A stretch of DNA of 64,000 nucleotides from Caenorhabditis remanei (lineage: Eukaryota; Nematoda; Chromadorea; Rhabditida; Rhabditidae): the NCBI RefSeq assembly GCF_010183535.1, contig NC_071332.1, positions 15,252,001 through 15,316,000 on the forward strand, written 5' to 3'. Shown here piece by piece: positions 46,400 to 56,453 of the stretch. Position 1 is the stretch's first letter. Each line of letters begins with the position of its first letter. A program made the position numbers and the translations under genes. The notes beneath the pieces are model-generated. The model saw only the letters and a list, made by a program, of their open reading frames with translations, made no database searches and was not told the DNA's origin.

Positions 46400-46697
46400 T
46401 GGTAGCGATTTCTACGTATTTTTTGCGTAAAGTTCCGTATTCAATTGTTATATCGGAATCTATTCGTACCATTTATCGTCGGCAAGAAAATAAGATGACC
46501 GACGAAGGACAAGTACCCGCCACTGGGTCATTTTCAATGGAGCTAATGAGACAGTTCAAGGACGAATTTCTGGAGATGATCGCTCCGGAGCTGCTCGCAA
46601 TGAGAAAAGGAGAGGAGAAGGTTCCGGAATTGTCGCAAAAAGGCCTTCAGAAACAAGCGGAAATAAACGTACAAGTCATCAATATGCTGAATAACGG

Positions 46698-47246
46698 TCT
46701 AACGTAAATCGCCGACACAAAATGACCGTACGCAAATGCGCCCCACCGCACACCCATATTTTGAATTTTTAAATTTATCAAAAATACCACACACATAGGG
46801 ACCTGCCGCACCCTCATTTTTCAGTGCCTCGGTGGCTCAGTGGATGAGGGTGCGGCTGGTAGTCAGTAGGTGTTGGGTTCGAACCCATGCTACCGAAAAT
46901 TTTTGATATTTTTTAAACATTAATTCTCAGTTTTATTAGTAAGTTAGGAAGTTTTTTCTACTTTTTGGGCCTTAGGACAGATTTTAGGACAGATTTTTAC
47001 TATTTTAAAACATACTTTTACTTTGAGCCTCTATTAGAGTTTCTGCTAAACGTTTTGGTATTTTCTCGCTGTGTTTTCCTAAAAATTCAAGTTTTCTGAC
47101 CCAGAATTAACTGGTTACAAAACTTGGGTGACTTTAACTTTATATCTCTATAATTATAGTCAAAAAATTCAAATCTCGCGCCTATTTTTTGAGTTCAATA
47201 GAGCGCATTTGCGGACGGTCATTTTGTGTCGGCGATTTACGTTAGA
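46698..47246. mobile_element. 549-bp TIR element inserted in DIRS gag
   Basis: Terminal inverted repeats TCTAACGTAAATCGCCGACA and TGTCGGCGATTTACGTTAGA, extending to about 38 bp (to GCAAATGCGC / GCGCATTTGC). The 11-bp sequence CTGAATAACGG lies on both sides (46687-46697 and 47249-47259; two extra bases GT on the right). An 11-bp duplication would fit a Mutator-like or related cut-and-paste family. No transposase is encoded; it carries a tRNA-like sequence. Confidence 0.82.
46829..46896 (+). tRNA. tRNA-like sequence (probable pseudo-tRNA or SINE-type head)
   Basis: TGGCTCAGTGG fits an A box and GGTTCGAACCC a B box. TCGGTGG (46829-46835) and CTACCGA (46890-46896) can form a seven-pair acceptor stem, and a T-rich run follows. 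The T-arm is one pair out of register and the D-arm is imperfect, so a functional tRNA is doubtful and I assign no anticodon. Confidence 0.4.
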
Positions 47247-47483
47247 GTCTGAATAACGGTGCGGCGGATCTGGGGAAAGCTGTGGAGGAGGTCGTCGATC
47301 TGCTGAAAAGAAGAAACCAAGAGTTGCTGCTGTTGGACAAGGACCCTTCGGCTCTGAAGAATGTGGAAAAGTTGAGGGCAATCGCGGCGGTCACGAGTTC
47401 GGAAGGAAGCAATGCAGGCGATGCGAAATTGATGGCGTTAGCCCAGATAATGTCTCAAGGAGGAGATAATCGGAACCAAAGAA

Positions 47484-49652
47484 GTGGGGCAAGAAGACAG
47501 TGGTTTCCAGCAGCGGGCTTCGGAGGAAGGCAATCCGGAGTCCGCAATTTCTCAGCCTATTCGCAGAGAGGAGGCCATGGAGGTGAAAGGGCATTTGGGA
47601 CAAAAAGACAGTTCAATGGAAGCTCGACTTCTGGAGACTTTCCGAAACGTTCTCAAATCCAATGCTTCAGTTGCGGCGAAATTGGACACTATAGTACCCA
47701 GTGCGGTCGAACCAGGTAAGGTATACCCCAACAGGCTTTCGGAGCATATACAGTTTTGGTGTGAGTTAACAGGAGAACGTTGGATTTTAGAGGTAATAAA
47801 GAACGGTTACGAAATTCCCTTAGATAAACATTTTCCTCTTCCCGCACCCGAGGAGATGAGAAAGATGGCCAAGAATAATATGAATTTTGTAATTACAGAA
47901 ATCAATAAACTACGAGAGACGGGTGTCGTGTCGGTGGCGGAGAGCCCGATGGTCGTTAGCCCGCTTCAGGTGGCTAGAAATGGTGAGAAATTGAGACTAA
48001 TCTTGGATCTTTCCAAACTTAATAAAGGGTTATCGCCTGCCAGGTTCAGGCAAGAGGACTGGAAAACGGTCTGGCCGTTTTTGAGTGAAGCATGTTATGC
48101 AGCTACTTTTGATTTTCGTAGTGGGTATCACCATGTTAAGATTTCCGAAGCGTCTTCAGATTTGCTCGCTTTTTCGCTTTCGGATCCCCCATCCTCTCCG
48201 TTTCTGAAGTTCAACGCGCTCCCATTTGGTCTCTCTACAGCTCCCTGGTTATTCACAAAAATTTTTAGACCCTTAGTCGGAAGGTGGAGAGCAGCGGGAA
48301 TAAATATATTTCTTTATCTGGATGATGGCTTGATTTTAGCCAAAACCAGAGAGGAAGCGGAGCGGGCGGTGATAATGGTGAGAGAGGATTTGAAGGCGGC
48401 GGGAGTGTGTGTAGCAGAGGATAAGTCAAACTGGGAACCAAGCGCACAGTTTACTTGGCTGGGCATAAGAGGAGATTTGACGGAAAGAACGGTCAGATTG
48501 ACTGAGAAAAGAGAGAATTCTCTCCGAGATCAGATCTCGTTGTTAAAAAGGAGCCGGGCTCCGTCGGTTCTGGACCGACAGAAAATGTGTGGTTATTTGT
48601 CATCATTGACGATCGTTGCAGGGCACGAAGCGATTGGTCGTCAGCGACAGATGGCTTCGGTGATAGCAGAGGAGACGGTTGGGCTCGAAAGAGCTGGATC
48701 GATAAGACGACAACTTAGTGAAGGTGAGATATCTGAATTGGATTTCTGGGAAGAAAAGCTGGAGAGCGGCGGCATGATAAGAGACATGGAAGAAGAGTTT
48801 GAGCCACAGTGGTTTTTATTCACCGACGCATCTGCAGAGGGACTCGGCGCAGTGTTGAAGAACGGGAGTGGACAAACAGTGATGAGAATGTCCGAACTAG
48901 GAGGAACAGGTTTCCAGAATGAGTCGAGCGCATTGAGAGAGTTGAGAGCAGTGCAAATGGCAGTAGAGAGAATGGCGTCGTGGAAAAGAGGAGCAGTTTT
49001 GATCCATACAGACAGCCAGGCAGCAGTCATCATTTTGAGAAAAGGCTCAATGAGAAGGACGCTACAGATCGTAGCTGAGAGAGTATGGGAGAGTTTGCGC
49101 AGTATCGGCCAGGCGAAATTTATCTGGATTCCCAGAGAACAGAATAAGGAAGCGGATGAGGCTAGCAGAGACTTCGATTATGACGACTGGGCAGTGAAAA
49201 ATTGGGCGTTTGAGTGGGCGCAAAAAAGATGGGGTGAAGTCAAATGTGACTGGTTCGCAGACGAACAGAACACGAAAACAGAACTCTTCTTTTCCAGGCT
49301 GCCAGAACCGGGAACTCTTGGCGCAGACGTCTTCGAGCATGTTGACAAAGCTGGAGCTATCGGATTGGCTTGGTGGGTACCTCCTCCTGCTCTTATTCCA
49401 CGCCTAATGCGGGTGGCACGGCAGAAGAAATTGAGAGGAATTTTAGCAACGCCCTTGTGGAAAGCACATCCCTCATATCAAGCGTTAGTAAATGAGCGGG
49501 GAGAGTTCATCCCGGAGATTAGAGATAGTAGAATATTCAAGGTTAATACTAAAATTATTTCGCCAGGTAGAGGCTCCCAGAGAGGAGAAAGAATGGCTTC
49601 AGAGTTTTGCAGATCCCCATTCATGCTCGCAATTATCGATTTTTCTTTTTAG
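47484..49652 (+). CDS. DIRS reverse transcriptase-RNase H
   Basis: An uninterrupted frame of up to 722 aa; the real start may be a later ATG (about 47577) or a spliced junction with gag. RT motifs: LILDLSKLNKG, ATFDFRSGYHHVKI, LPFGLSTAPWLF and the catalytic FLYLDDGLIL near residue 275. RNase H has the acidic residues in FTDASAEGLG, ALRELRAVQMA, IHTDSQAA and EQNKEADEASR. There is no protease or DDE integrase, as expected for DIRS. The C-terminal region (KCDWFADEQNTKTELFFS) resembles the methylase-like or unknown tail seen in DIRS pol proteins, but I cannot assign it. Confidence 0.93.
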   Translation: MGQEDSGFQQRASEEGNPESAISQPIRREEAMEVKGHLGQKDSSMEARLLETFRNVLKSNASVAAKLDTIVPSAVEPGKVYPNRLSEHIQFWCELTGERWILEVIKNGYEIPLDKHFPLPAPEEMRKMAKNNMNFVITEINKLRETGVVSVAESPMVVSPLQVARNGEKLRLILDLSKLNKGLSPARFRQEDWKTVWPFLSEACYAATFDFRSGYHHVKISEASSDLLAFSLSDPPSSPFLKFNALPFGLSTAPWLFTKIFRPLVGRWRAAGINIFLYLDDGLILAKTREEAERAVIMVREDLKAAGVCVAEDKSNWEPSAQFTWLGIRGDLTERTVRLTEKRENSLRDQISLLKRSRAPSVLDRQKMCGYLSSLTIVAGHEAIGRQRQMASVIAEETVGLERAGSIRRQLSEGEISELDFWEEKLESGGMIRDMEEEFEPQWFLFTDASAEGLGAVLKNGSGQTVMRMSELGGTGFQNESSALRELRAVQMAVERMASWKRGAVLIHTDSQAAVIILRKGSMRRTLQIVAERVWESLRSIGQAKFIWIPREQNKEADEASRDFDYDDWAVKNWAFEWAQKRWGEVKCDWFADEQNTKTELFFSRLPEPGTLGADVFEHVDKAGAIGLAWWVPPPALIPRLMRVARQKKLRGILATPLWKAHPSYQALVNERGEFIPEIRDSRIFKVNTKIISPGRGSQRGERMASEFCRSPFMLAIIDFSF

Positions 49653-49672
49653 CCCAATGGCTTTGCGTGTTC

Positions 49673-49960
49673 TACCAATTTCCGAAACACAAAACCAATA
49701 AAGTCTGTAATATCAAATATTGTTAATAATCAATTTTCCTATTTTTAGCCTAGGACCAAAGAAAACTAATTCTCTCGACCCGAATGGGGAGAGAGAATTA
49801 TTTGTTTTCTTGGGAAGGGTAGTCTAGTACTATAGTACAAGTAGACGGTGAACGGTTTAAAGGCGCATAGACTTTTACGCGAAAAAGGTCCCGTCGCGAC
49901 AGCCGCCCACGCTATGCGCGAGCAGGTCATCTTTTCCTCATTCTACGTGTTCGTTAACGT
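49673..49960 (+). repeat. Split direct repeats B1 (49673-49797) and A2 (49794-49960)
   Basis: The internal junction of DIRS-type repeats: B1 recurs at 51263-51387 and A2 at 46233-46399. Such B1A2 segments are thought to template joining of the element ends into a circle. AATAAA at 49698 could serve the RT transcript for polyadenylation. Confidence 0.9.
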
Positions 49961-50059
49961 CCCTCCCACCCGGACCCAACGAACACGAACAAGAGAGAGG
50001 GAGAGAAAAAAGGGGCAGGACAGCTCAAGAAGGCTAAAAGGAATAATAAGTTTTTGCAG

Positions 50060-51039
50060 AGGGAGAGAAGTTGGCGTTCGTCAAAAACATGATCAACTCG
50101 CTCGGACCGGGAAATCTTGTGAAAGCAATCGAATTTCTGGCCAGGGCGGCTCTAGAAGGAAAAGCACCGTCGACAGCTCGGGACTACTTGAAAGAAAATG
50201 CCGCTAGAAGGAAGTGGATACAAAATAACGGTCTTCCACTCAACGAGACATCCACTCTGATATACTTGGCATCCAGGTCGGAGTTGGTGGGCGGTGGTTC
50301 GTTGGCGAAAATCGTGGCAGCATTCAAGATGTCTAACACAGAAATGTCAAAAGTTGGAAGTCAGTTGGCAGCGGATGTGATTCGAGCCACACGGAGGAAA
50401 GAAGTGCAGAAGAGGCAACAACCGAAAGCAGTGTCGTGGAGTGAGCTGCAAGTTGTCGCTGGAACGAAGAGCAACGATGAGAAAGGTGAAAGAGATACAC
50501 TGATTCTGTTGCTATCTCACCAAGCGTTACTGAGAGCTGAGGAAGCAGCGAATCTGAAATGGTCGGACTTAACTCAAACTAATGGAATCTTGGAAATCCG
50601 AGTGAGAAAAGCAAAGAACGATCAACAGGCACTCGGTCGAAGCACGTTCATTCCTTGTCCGGATGGTTCGGATTTGGACTGTCGCCTCAAGCGATGGAAA
50701 GTTTGCGAATCTCTAAGATCGAGAAAGAGTGAGTATTTGTTTTCAAATTTGAATAACGGAGCTGGACTCTCGGCGAGCGCGATAAGCTCCATAGTTAAAA
50801 AGAAGCTGATGGAGTTCGGGATAGATGGGACTCACCACTCATTGAGACGAGGAGCCGCCAACGACTTGCAAAGACAAGGACTTTCGAAGGAGGAGATCAA
50901 GGCGCGTGGGAGATGGCGATCTGATGCTGGTCTCGAAAGGTACTTGGTGGATACGCCGGAAGCGCAAGGAATATCAGGCGGAGCGGAGGAGGAGGCGGAT
51001 GGACCACCGGTGCTAGTACGTCAGCCAGAAGAAGGATGA
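50060..51039 (+). CDS. DIRS tyrosine recombinase
   Basis: The frame is open from before 50071. A good acceptor (TTTTTGCAG ending 50059) suggests that the 5' end is spliced from upstream; the first in-frame ATG is 50089. The core has the first catalytic Arg in LLRAEEAANLKWSDL, the HxxR box in HHSLRRGAANDL, the G-R-W motif in RGRWRSDAGLERYL and a nucleophile candidate Tyr in the latter. It would integrate the circular DNA intermediate. It lies between A2 and B2, on the same strand as the other frames. Confidence 0.9.
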
Positions 51040-51262
51040 GAGCAGTCCATGTTGTCTAATTACCTAATTACCGTTCCTGTTACTCTAAGTTATTTGTTTT
51101 CTGTTTTATTAATTACCGTTCCCGTTACTCTACTTTAACTGTTTCTGTTTTACTAACCCTGTTCACCATCATGTAAATTCATTATCGATTATCGACTATC
51201 GATTAATCATAGATTATTCTGTATCATTTATAGCTACCAACCAATTTCCGAAACACAAAACA

Positions 51263-51387
51263 TACCAATTTCCGAAACACAAAACCAATAAAGTCTGTAA
51301 TATCAAATATTGTTAATAATCAATTTTCCTATTTTTAGCCTAGGACCAAAGAAAACTAATTCTCTCGACCCGAATGGGGAGAGAGAA
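51263..51387 (+). repeat. Split direct repeat B2
   Basis: 125 bp, same as 49673-49797. A partial duplicate of its first 19 bases (ACCAATTTCCGAAACACAA) also lies immediately upstream (51239-51260). Confidence 0.9.
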
Positions 51388-51840
51388 CTCTAGTTCGAAT
51401 GGAGCGCGTTTGCATTCGTGACTTTTAAGACGAATTATAACCAATTCGAGGAGAAAAATCGACTAAAAACACTTATTTTATGAAGATAAAGTCTTTGTCT
51501 ATTTAATAGTCAACAAAAAACTGGATAAAATTATATTAGATAAGCCCAATAAGCATTTTCAAAACCAGTGGTAGAGTTCTATAGCAGTTCTATTTTGTAG
51601 CAGTTCTATTTTGTAAGCAGTTCTATTTTGTTTGTTCTATTTTGTAACAGTTTTGTAGCAGTTCTATTTTGTAACAGTTCCATTGTGTTCAGTTCTATTT
51701 CGTGGAGTTCTGTTTTGTAGCAGTTCTAACTTTCACTGTTCCACTTTGTCGCAGTTCTATTTTTTCCTGTTCTATATTTTCACAGTTTTATTTTGTCGCA
51801 GTTCTATTCTTCCGAGTTCTAAACTCAAATACTCCCCACG

Positions 51841-52599
51841 GAGAATCGGGAAAGAAACAAAATCAGGAATAAACAAAAGCGGAAGAAACGAATCAGGAAG
51901 AAAGTTCAAAATTTCGCAAATACCTTCACGGCAAATTTCGGAGTTTACCGTAATCTGAAATTAACGAAAGAATTTCCTGACTTAAAGGGGAGGGGGACTG
52001 GAAAGTCTCTTGGAGGCAGTTCCGAAAATTAGTCTAAAGCGAGTTATGAGGCCTCAAAGTGTCAAAAAAGACTCTATCGCACGGAATTTCGAATTTTGGA
52101 ATACCGCAGTCCCATTTTAATCTCTAAAATTTGCGTCAAAAAAGGCACGGTACTAAGAAATCGATTATTAGCCTCTAGAATAACCGCTCAGTTATGTAAA
52201 ACTTTATTTTCTTTATTTTTCAAACATTATAACTATCGTAACCCCTACATAACTGGCTCAAATTTTTTTTTGGAGTCTTGTACTAAGGTGTCAAGGTTGC
52301 TACCACCAATGCATGGTCGCACAACTTTCAGTTTGAGGCATTTCAGTGATTTTTTGGGTTACTGTTTTTGGCGTGCAGTAATCGAAGTAATTGAAAATTA
52401 CGGCTGAAAAAAGCTGAAAACGCAAACGCGCTCCGTTGAAACTAGATATTTTTGAATCGAGTCGGCTCGCTCTGGACGCCGTGTATCTAGAGATTTCTTC
52501 CCAGAATCCCATCTTCTCAGACTGGTGCATTATCCTCGTTTTCATTGATTTTCTGTCTATTACACCGCAATTCAGTGTACTTTACTCAGTTCCAATCCA
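51841..52599. other. Intergenic stretch
   Basis: No gene or element supported; only AT-rich low-complexity DNA and chance ORFs. Confidence 0.4.
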
Positions 52600-54485
52600 A
52601 TGGATTCTTCGAATAAGCAAGCGACAAAAGTATTCGCCACATCACATCTTCTCGAAAATATTTTGAGTCATGTTGAATTTGGAATCATGAGAAACCTTGG
52701 TTTTCGAGTGAGTACCTTTTTTATGTGAACATAGTTGAACTCATTTGTTATTCCAGCTCGTATCGAAGTCATTCAACAAAGAGATTCTTCGTCAAATTCA
52801 GAAAAGCCACCGTAAAATTAAAATAGAGTATATTGGAAAAATCTTCGGTGATTTACGTCTGACTATAACAGACCCACTGGTTGCTCAGATATTTGTCGCT
52901 CATAATAGAGACGTCCGTGTATTTGTGAATAATGATCAATTCAAATTAACTGAGATCGACGGGTATTTCAAGTAAGTTTTCATCGTTATTCGAATTTTGA
53001 ACCAACTTCGTTTCAGGTTCATCAAGAAGTTAGAAATTGTAAAAATCGAACAAATAACAACGAAAAATCTATGGAGATTGAAAGAAACCATTCAAAATAG
53101 TCTTCATGATGCAATTGTAAATACCCTGATTGGAAAAGATTGTAAGTTGGTCTACATTCCCTAACCATAATATTGTTTTATCTTTAAGATAGTGATATTC
53201 AATCTGTTAGAGGATTGAGTGATTTATGTCATGGGTGCTCCAGTTGTGTGAATATTTCAAGAAACTGTCAAGAGTATGGATCATTGAATTTATCTTCAAT
53301 AATTGGTACTGGTGAACAATTCCATTTCAAGTCGCTCACATTATCTGATAGGTAAATCTTCTTTTTATATTTGAATTGTGAGTTTTAGTTTGAAATAAAC
53401 TTGAGACATGTTCGACGAGCCGCAATACTCTTTTTTGAACCGTTATATTTTGCAGTAGCCTCCCATGTCTGAAATTTATTTTCTGCTAAACTTGATTTAT
53501 GCTTGGAGTTCACTTTTAAAATTGCAGCATTTTCGAAGGGATTCATGGACTCGCTCCAACTAGTTCAAAAGAAGAATGTTTTAGACTTTTGAATTGGTTC
53601 ATCACATCGTTCAAGTCATGTGACCATCTTATAATTGAACTGTCAGAAAGTACAGTGCTAGTAAACGAAGATAATATTATTGGCAATGAAGCCTTGAACG
53701 CACCCCTCGATCATCAACATTCACCACGGGAAATAGTGAAGATGATGATAAACAAATGGAAAGTGAAGTCAATCGGGATCAAGTTTATCAATGTAACTCG
53801 TAGTTTGATTGTCAAGAACTTGGTAGATCAGAAGAATTTTTTCACAAAGTTAAAGTTGAACGCACCAAGGAGTTCCGTCAATAAATCGGAATTGGATCGA
53901 AAATTGGAACGTGTTGATGTGGATTTGTCTGATTCCTCTAAGTGTGCAACTGGCATCACACATGACAATTCGGATTGGAATCACTACAAAAACTTGATAG
54001 CCAACATCAGAAACGAGTTCCCAACAAATCAAATATCAATTAAGTTTTCTCATTGGATGCAGAAAAATCAAGTAGATATTCAAGAAGTTTTCAATAATAT
54101 TCTGAAAACTGTTTTCAAGGAGGAGCAAAAGAATTTGAAAGTGGTCATTCGTTACCATGCAGATGTAAAATCATTCAGCCGTATGAATCCCGTGACCAAC
54201 CAGGAAGAATTAATTGAATTCTCGTCTTCAATTCTGTTCAAGTCTAGAGAGTTGAGCTTTTCAGTAGAGAATCATTCAATTTATTGCTCGGTTCGTGATT
54301 TGAGTAAAAACGAAAATAGTTTTGTCGAGAAAAAAAAAGTTGGAAGAAGATGTAACATCGTGGATTCTCAAAACAATTGTATAATTCATTTGGATGTTTT
54401 TATTGATGAGAAGGATCTTACCACTGTCAAAAACCAGATGAAAAAGCAACCAAACAGTTTTTTGTCAAAGATTGTATCGCTCTGA
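52600..54485 (+). CDS. F-box protein, C-terminal domain unassigned
   Basis: Exons 52600-52707, 52757-52971, 53017-53141, 53189-53351, 53528-54485 sum to 522 aa. The F-box is at residues 13-55 (SHLLENILSHVEFGIMRNLG then LVSKSFNKEILRQI). The long remainder alternates strands and helices (KKLEIVKIEQITTKNLWRL; FKSLTLSDSSIFEGIHGLAP) without a domain that I can name; the fbxc-type or an LRR-like fold are options. One short Cys-rich stretch (LCHGCSSCVNISRNC) is unusual for F-box proteins. Presumed ubiquitin-ligase adaptor. AATAAA follows at 54521. Confidence 0.78.
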
Positions 54486-54753
54486 TTGACTCTTTTTTTT
54501 CGTTTTTTCAAATCATTCAAATAAAGAATTTTTTAATAATTAAATTTTATACTACATCTCATCCGTTTCTGGGTTCAAATTCTGAAAATTTCCAACCCAG
54601 TTTCAATGATCGAATGATTTTTTTCGACAGTATATACCAGCTTCGTTAGAGGCCGCATCTGTGTGAAACCCTAATTTGCCCGGTTATATCATCCGGAGTA
54701 TATTAGACCAGTCACAATCAAATTTGCTCAGAATCTCAGAATGCAATTTTTTC

Positions 54754-55585
54754 GGCTCTATAGGCAAAGAATGGTCCCAACCGCAAAGAACGGTCCCAAA
54801 AAATAAAAGAACGGTCCCAAAGAATTACATGGTCCCTACCGCAAAGAATGGTCCCAACCGCAATGAATGGTCCCAAAATTTTGGGGGACACAAGTTTCCG
54901 AATTGAATGGTCCCTATCGCAAAGAATGGTCCCAACCGCAAAGAATGGTCCCAAAATTTTGGGGGACACAAGTTTCCGAATTGAATGGTCCCTACCGCAA
55001 AGAATGGTCCCTACCGCAAAGAATGGTCCCTCGAAATTGATACGAAAAACTTTTCACCATTCTCTTAGGCTTAGGTTTCTTAGAAATTGGGAAAAAATTG
55101 ACAAATACGATTAATAACCGATTTTGTCAATTTTTTCACCAATTTCTAAGAAACCTAAGCCTAAGAGAATGGTGAAAAGTGTTTCGTATCAATTTTGAAG
55201 GACCATTCTTTGCGGTAGGGACCATGTAATTCGGAAATTTGGGTCACCCAAAATTTTGGGACCATTCTTTGCGGTTGGGACCATGTAATTCGGAAATTTG
55301 GGTCACCCAAAATTTTGGGACCATTCTTTGCGGTTGGGACCATGTAATTCGGAAATTTGGGTCACCCAAAATTTTGGGACCATTCTTTGCGGTTGGGACC
55401 ATTCTTTGCGGTAGGGACCATGTAATTCCTTGGGACCATTTTTTTATTTTTTGGGACCGTTCTTTGCGGTTAGGACCATTCTTTGCCTATAGAGCCAAAT
55501 TTTGGGACCATTCTTTGCGGTTGGGACCATTCTTTGCGGTTGGGACCGTTCTTTGCGGTTGGGACCATTCTTTGCCTATAGAGCC
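54754..55585. repeat. Palindromic satellite of GGTCCCAACCGCAAAGAAT units
   Basis: The left arm (54754-55035) is made of units such as AATGGTCCCAACCGCAAAG, with a longer variant carrying AAAATTTTGGG; the right arm (55200-55585) is the same in reverse complement. Both outer ends read GGCTCTATAGGCAAAG or its complement. The middle (about 55040-55190) is itself an inverted repeat around TTCTTAGGCTTAGG. The open frames within it are repeat translations, not genes. Confidence 0.9.
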
Positions 55586-56453
55586 ATTTTTTCTAGTAAA
55601 TATTATCAAACTGTGTGTGCTCGATCTGAGCACCTTCCTTTCATCTCAATCCTTCTCTATCCTTTTAATAGAATTCTTTCAATATATTTCTTCCTTCCCC
55701 TCCTACACAACTCATGACTGTAAAGTCCCTCCCATCATATTTCTGTCTCCCCCATAATATTTCTCACTCGGACTGTATAATCCCTCTTCTCTCTCACCAG
55801 GGACCGTCCCGCCCCCTTCTTTCCTCATTCTCAAGCTTCTAGAGCGACCGGACGGTCGTCTCTCTTTTTTCTGTCACATTTTTTTCTCTTTTCTTTCCTT
55901 TTCTCTTTATACTCTCTTGTTACTATTAATTTTGGTTTAATTACCCAAGTTTGAGGCTTGGTACCACTCTACAGATCCCCTACAACTTCTCTCCGATTCC
56001 GGACACAGTTCGTTTGAGTTCACCCATTGGCCCGTGCATACTGTGACATATTGTTGTTTACAAATTAGACCTGTCAGGTTCCTGTTTATTCTTTTACGAT
56101 ATTTTCCTCATATCCCCACAGTGCCAGATGTCCAGCGACACCTTATTGATCGATCTCCTCATATTCAAAAGAGGGTCACTCGCCTTATTTCCAAGATCAT
56201 AAGTGCCTTTCTTTTCTTTTTCAGAAACAGGGCTCAGTCTCTCGCAGACGCGATGCGCATGTGCGCTCTGCCTCGATTCAATGAACCGCTCTCCGTGCTG
56301 GGTCACTGACCGTGCACCGATTAGAACGCACGTCTTTATATCGCCACCCTACTCACCTGTAATTTTCAAAATCAGTCTTCCATCTTGTAAATTGTTTTCT
56401 CTTTTCCGTTAATCAGCTGCACTTTAGCTTTCTCATCTTAACTAATTCCAGAT
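55586..56453. other. Intergenic stretch
   Basis: Mostly pyrimidine-rich DNA upstream of the DUF19 copy; no gene, RNA or repeat supported. Confidence 0.4.

Larger units (their letters stand above)
46495..47719 (+). pseudogene. DIRS Gag, interrupted by a 549-bp insertion
   Basis: The 5' part starts at ATG 46495 (MTDEGQVPATGSFSMELMRQ) and is open to the insertion at 46698. The 3' part continues from 47249 in the matching frame through a helical region, a Gly/Arg-rich region and a CCHC zinc knuckle (CFSCGEIGHYSTQC) to a stop at 47719. The flanking 11 bp are duplicated. Unless the insert is spliced out the product is truncated. The end overlaps the RT frame by about 230 bases in another frame. 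Confidence 0.82.
46233..51387 (+). mobile_element. DIRS/PAT-like tyrosine-recombinase retrotransposon
   Basis: Split direct repeats: A1 46233-46399 and A2 49794-49960 (167 bp, offset 3561), B1 49673-49797 and B2 51263-51387 (125 bp, offset 1590), both apparently identical. B1 and A2 abut with a 4-bp overlap (AGAA), giving the order A1-gag-RT/RH-B1A2-YR-B2. It encodes Gag with a zinc knuckle, RT with RNase H, and a tyrosine recombinase, but no integrase or protease, which defines the DIRS order. Identical repeats argue for recent activity, although gag now carries an insertion. Confidence 0.92.
46041..51840. repeat. Palindromic element with AGAACTG repeats, split by a DIRS insertion
   Basis: The left arm (46045-46232) begins GGGGTATTTGAGTTTAGAAC and runs on in irregular units like ACAAAATAGAACTGC. 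The right arm (about 51580-51840) is its reverse complement, ending GTTCTAAACTCAAATACTCC. Between the arms lie the 5.15-kb DIRS element and about 190 bp of other sequence (51388-51580). The simplest reading is a formerly compact hairpin element into which the DIRS element inserted. Confidence 0.75.

Noticed and set aside
46829..46896. Functional tRNA gene
   Set aside because: A and B boxes and an acceptor stem are present, but T- and D-arms do not fold in register; kept as tRNA-like only.
47169..49340. Several minus-strand ORFs of 60-130 codons opposite the DIRS genes
   Set aside because: Antisense shadows of the long RT-RNase H and Gag frames with biased composition.
51683..51958. 91-codon plus-strand ORF
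   Set aside because: Translation of the TTCTATTTTGTAGCAG repeat arm.
54754..55585. Regularly repeated units resembling a CRISPR array
   Set aside because: Units are contiguous and inverted, with no spacers of constant length, in a nematode genome.
54736..55757. Open frames of 60-170 codons with repeated motifs such as NGPKILG or ILGPFFAVGT
   Set aside because: They are translations of the palindromic satellite in various frames; no start, splice or coding signal.
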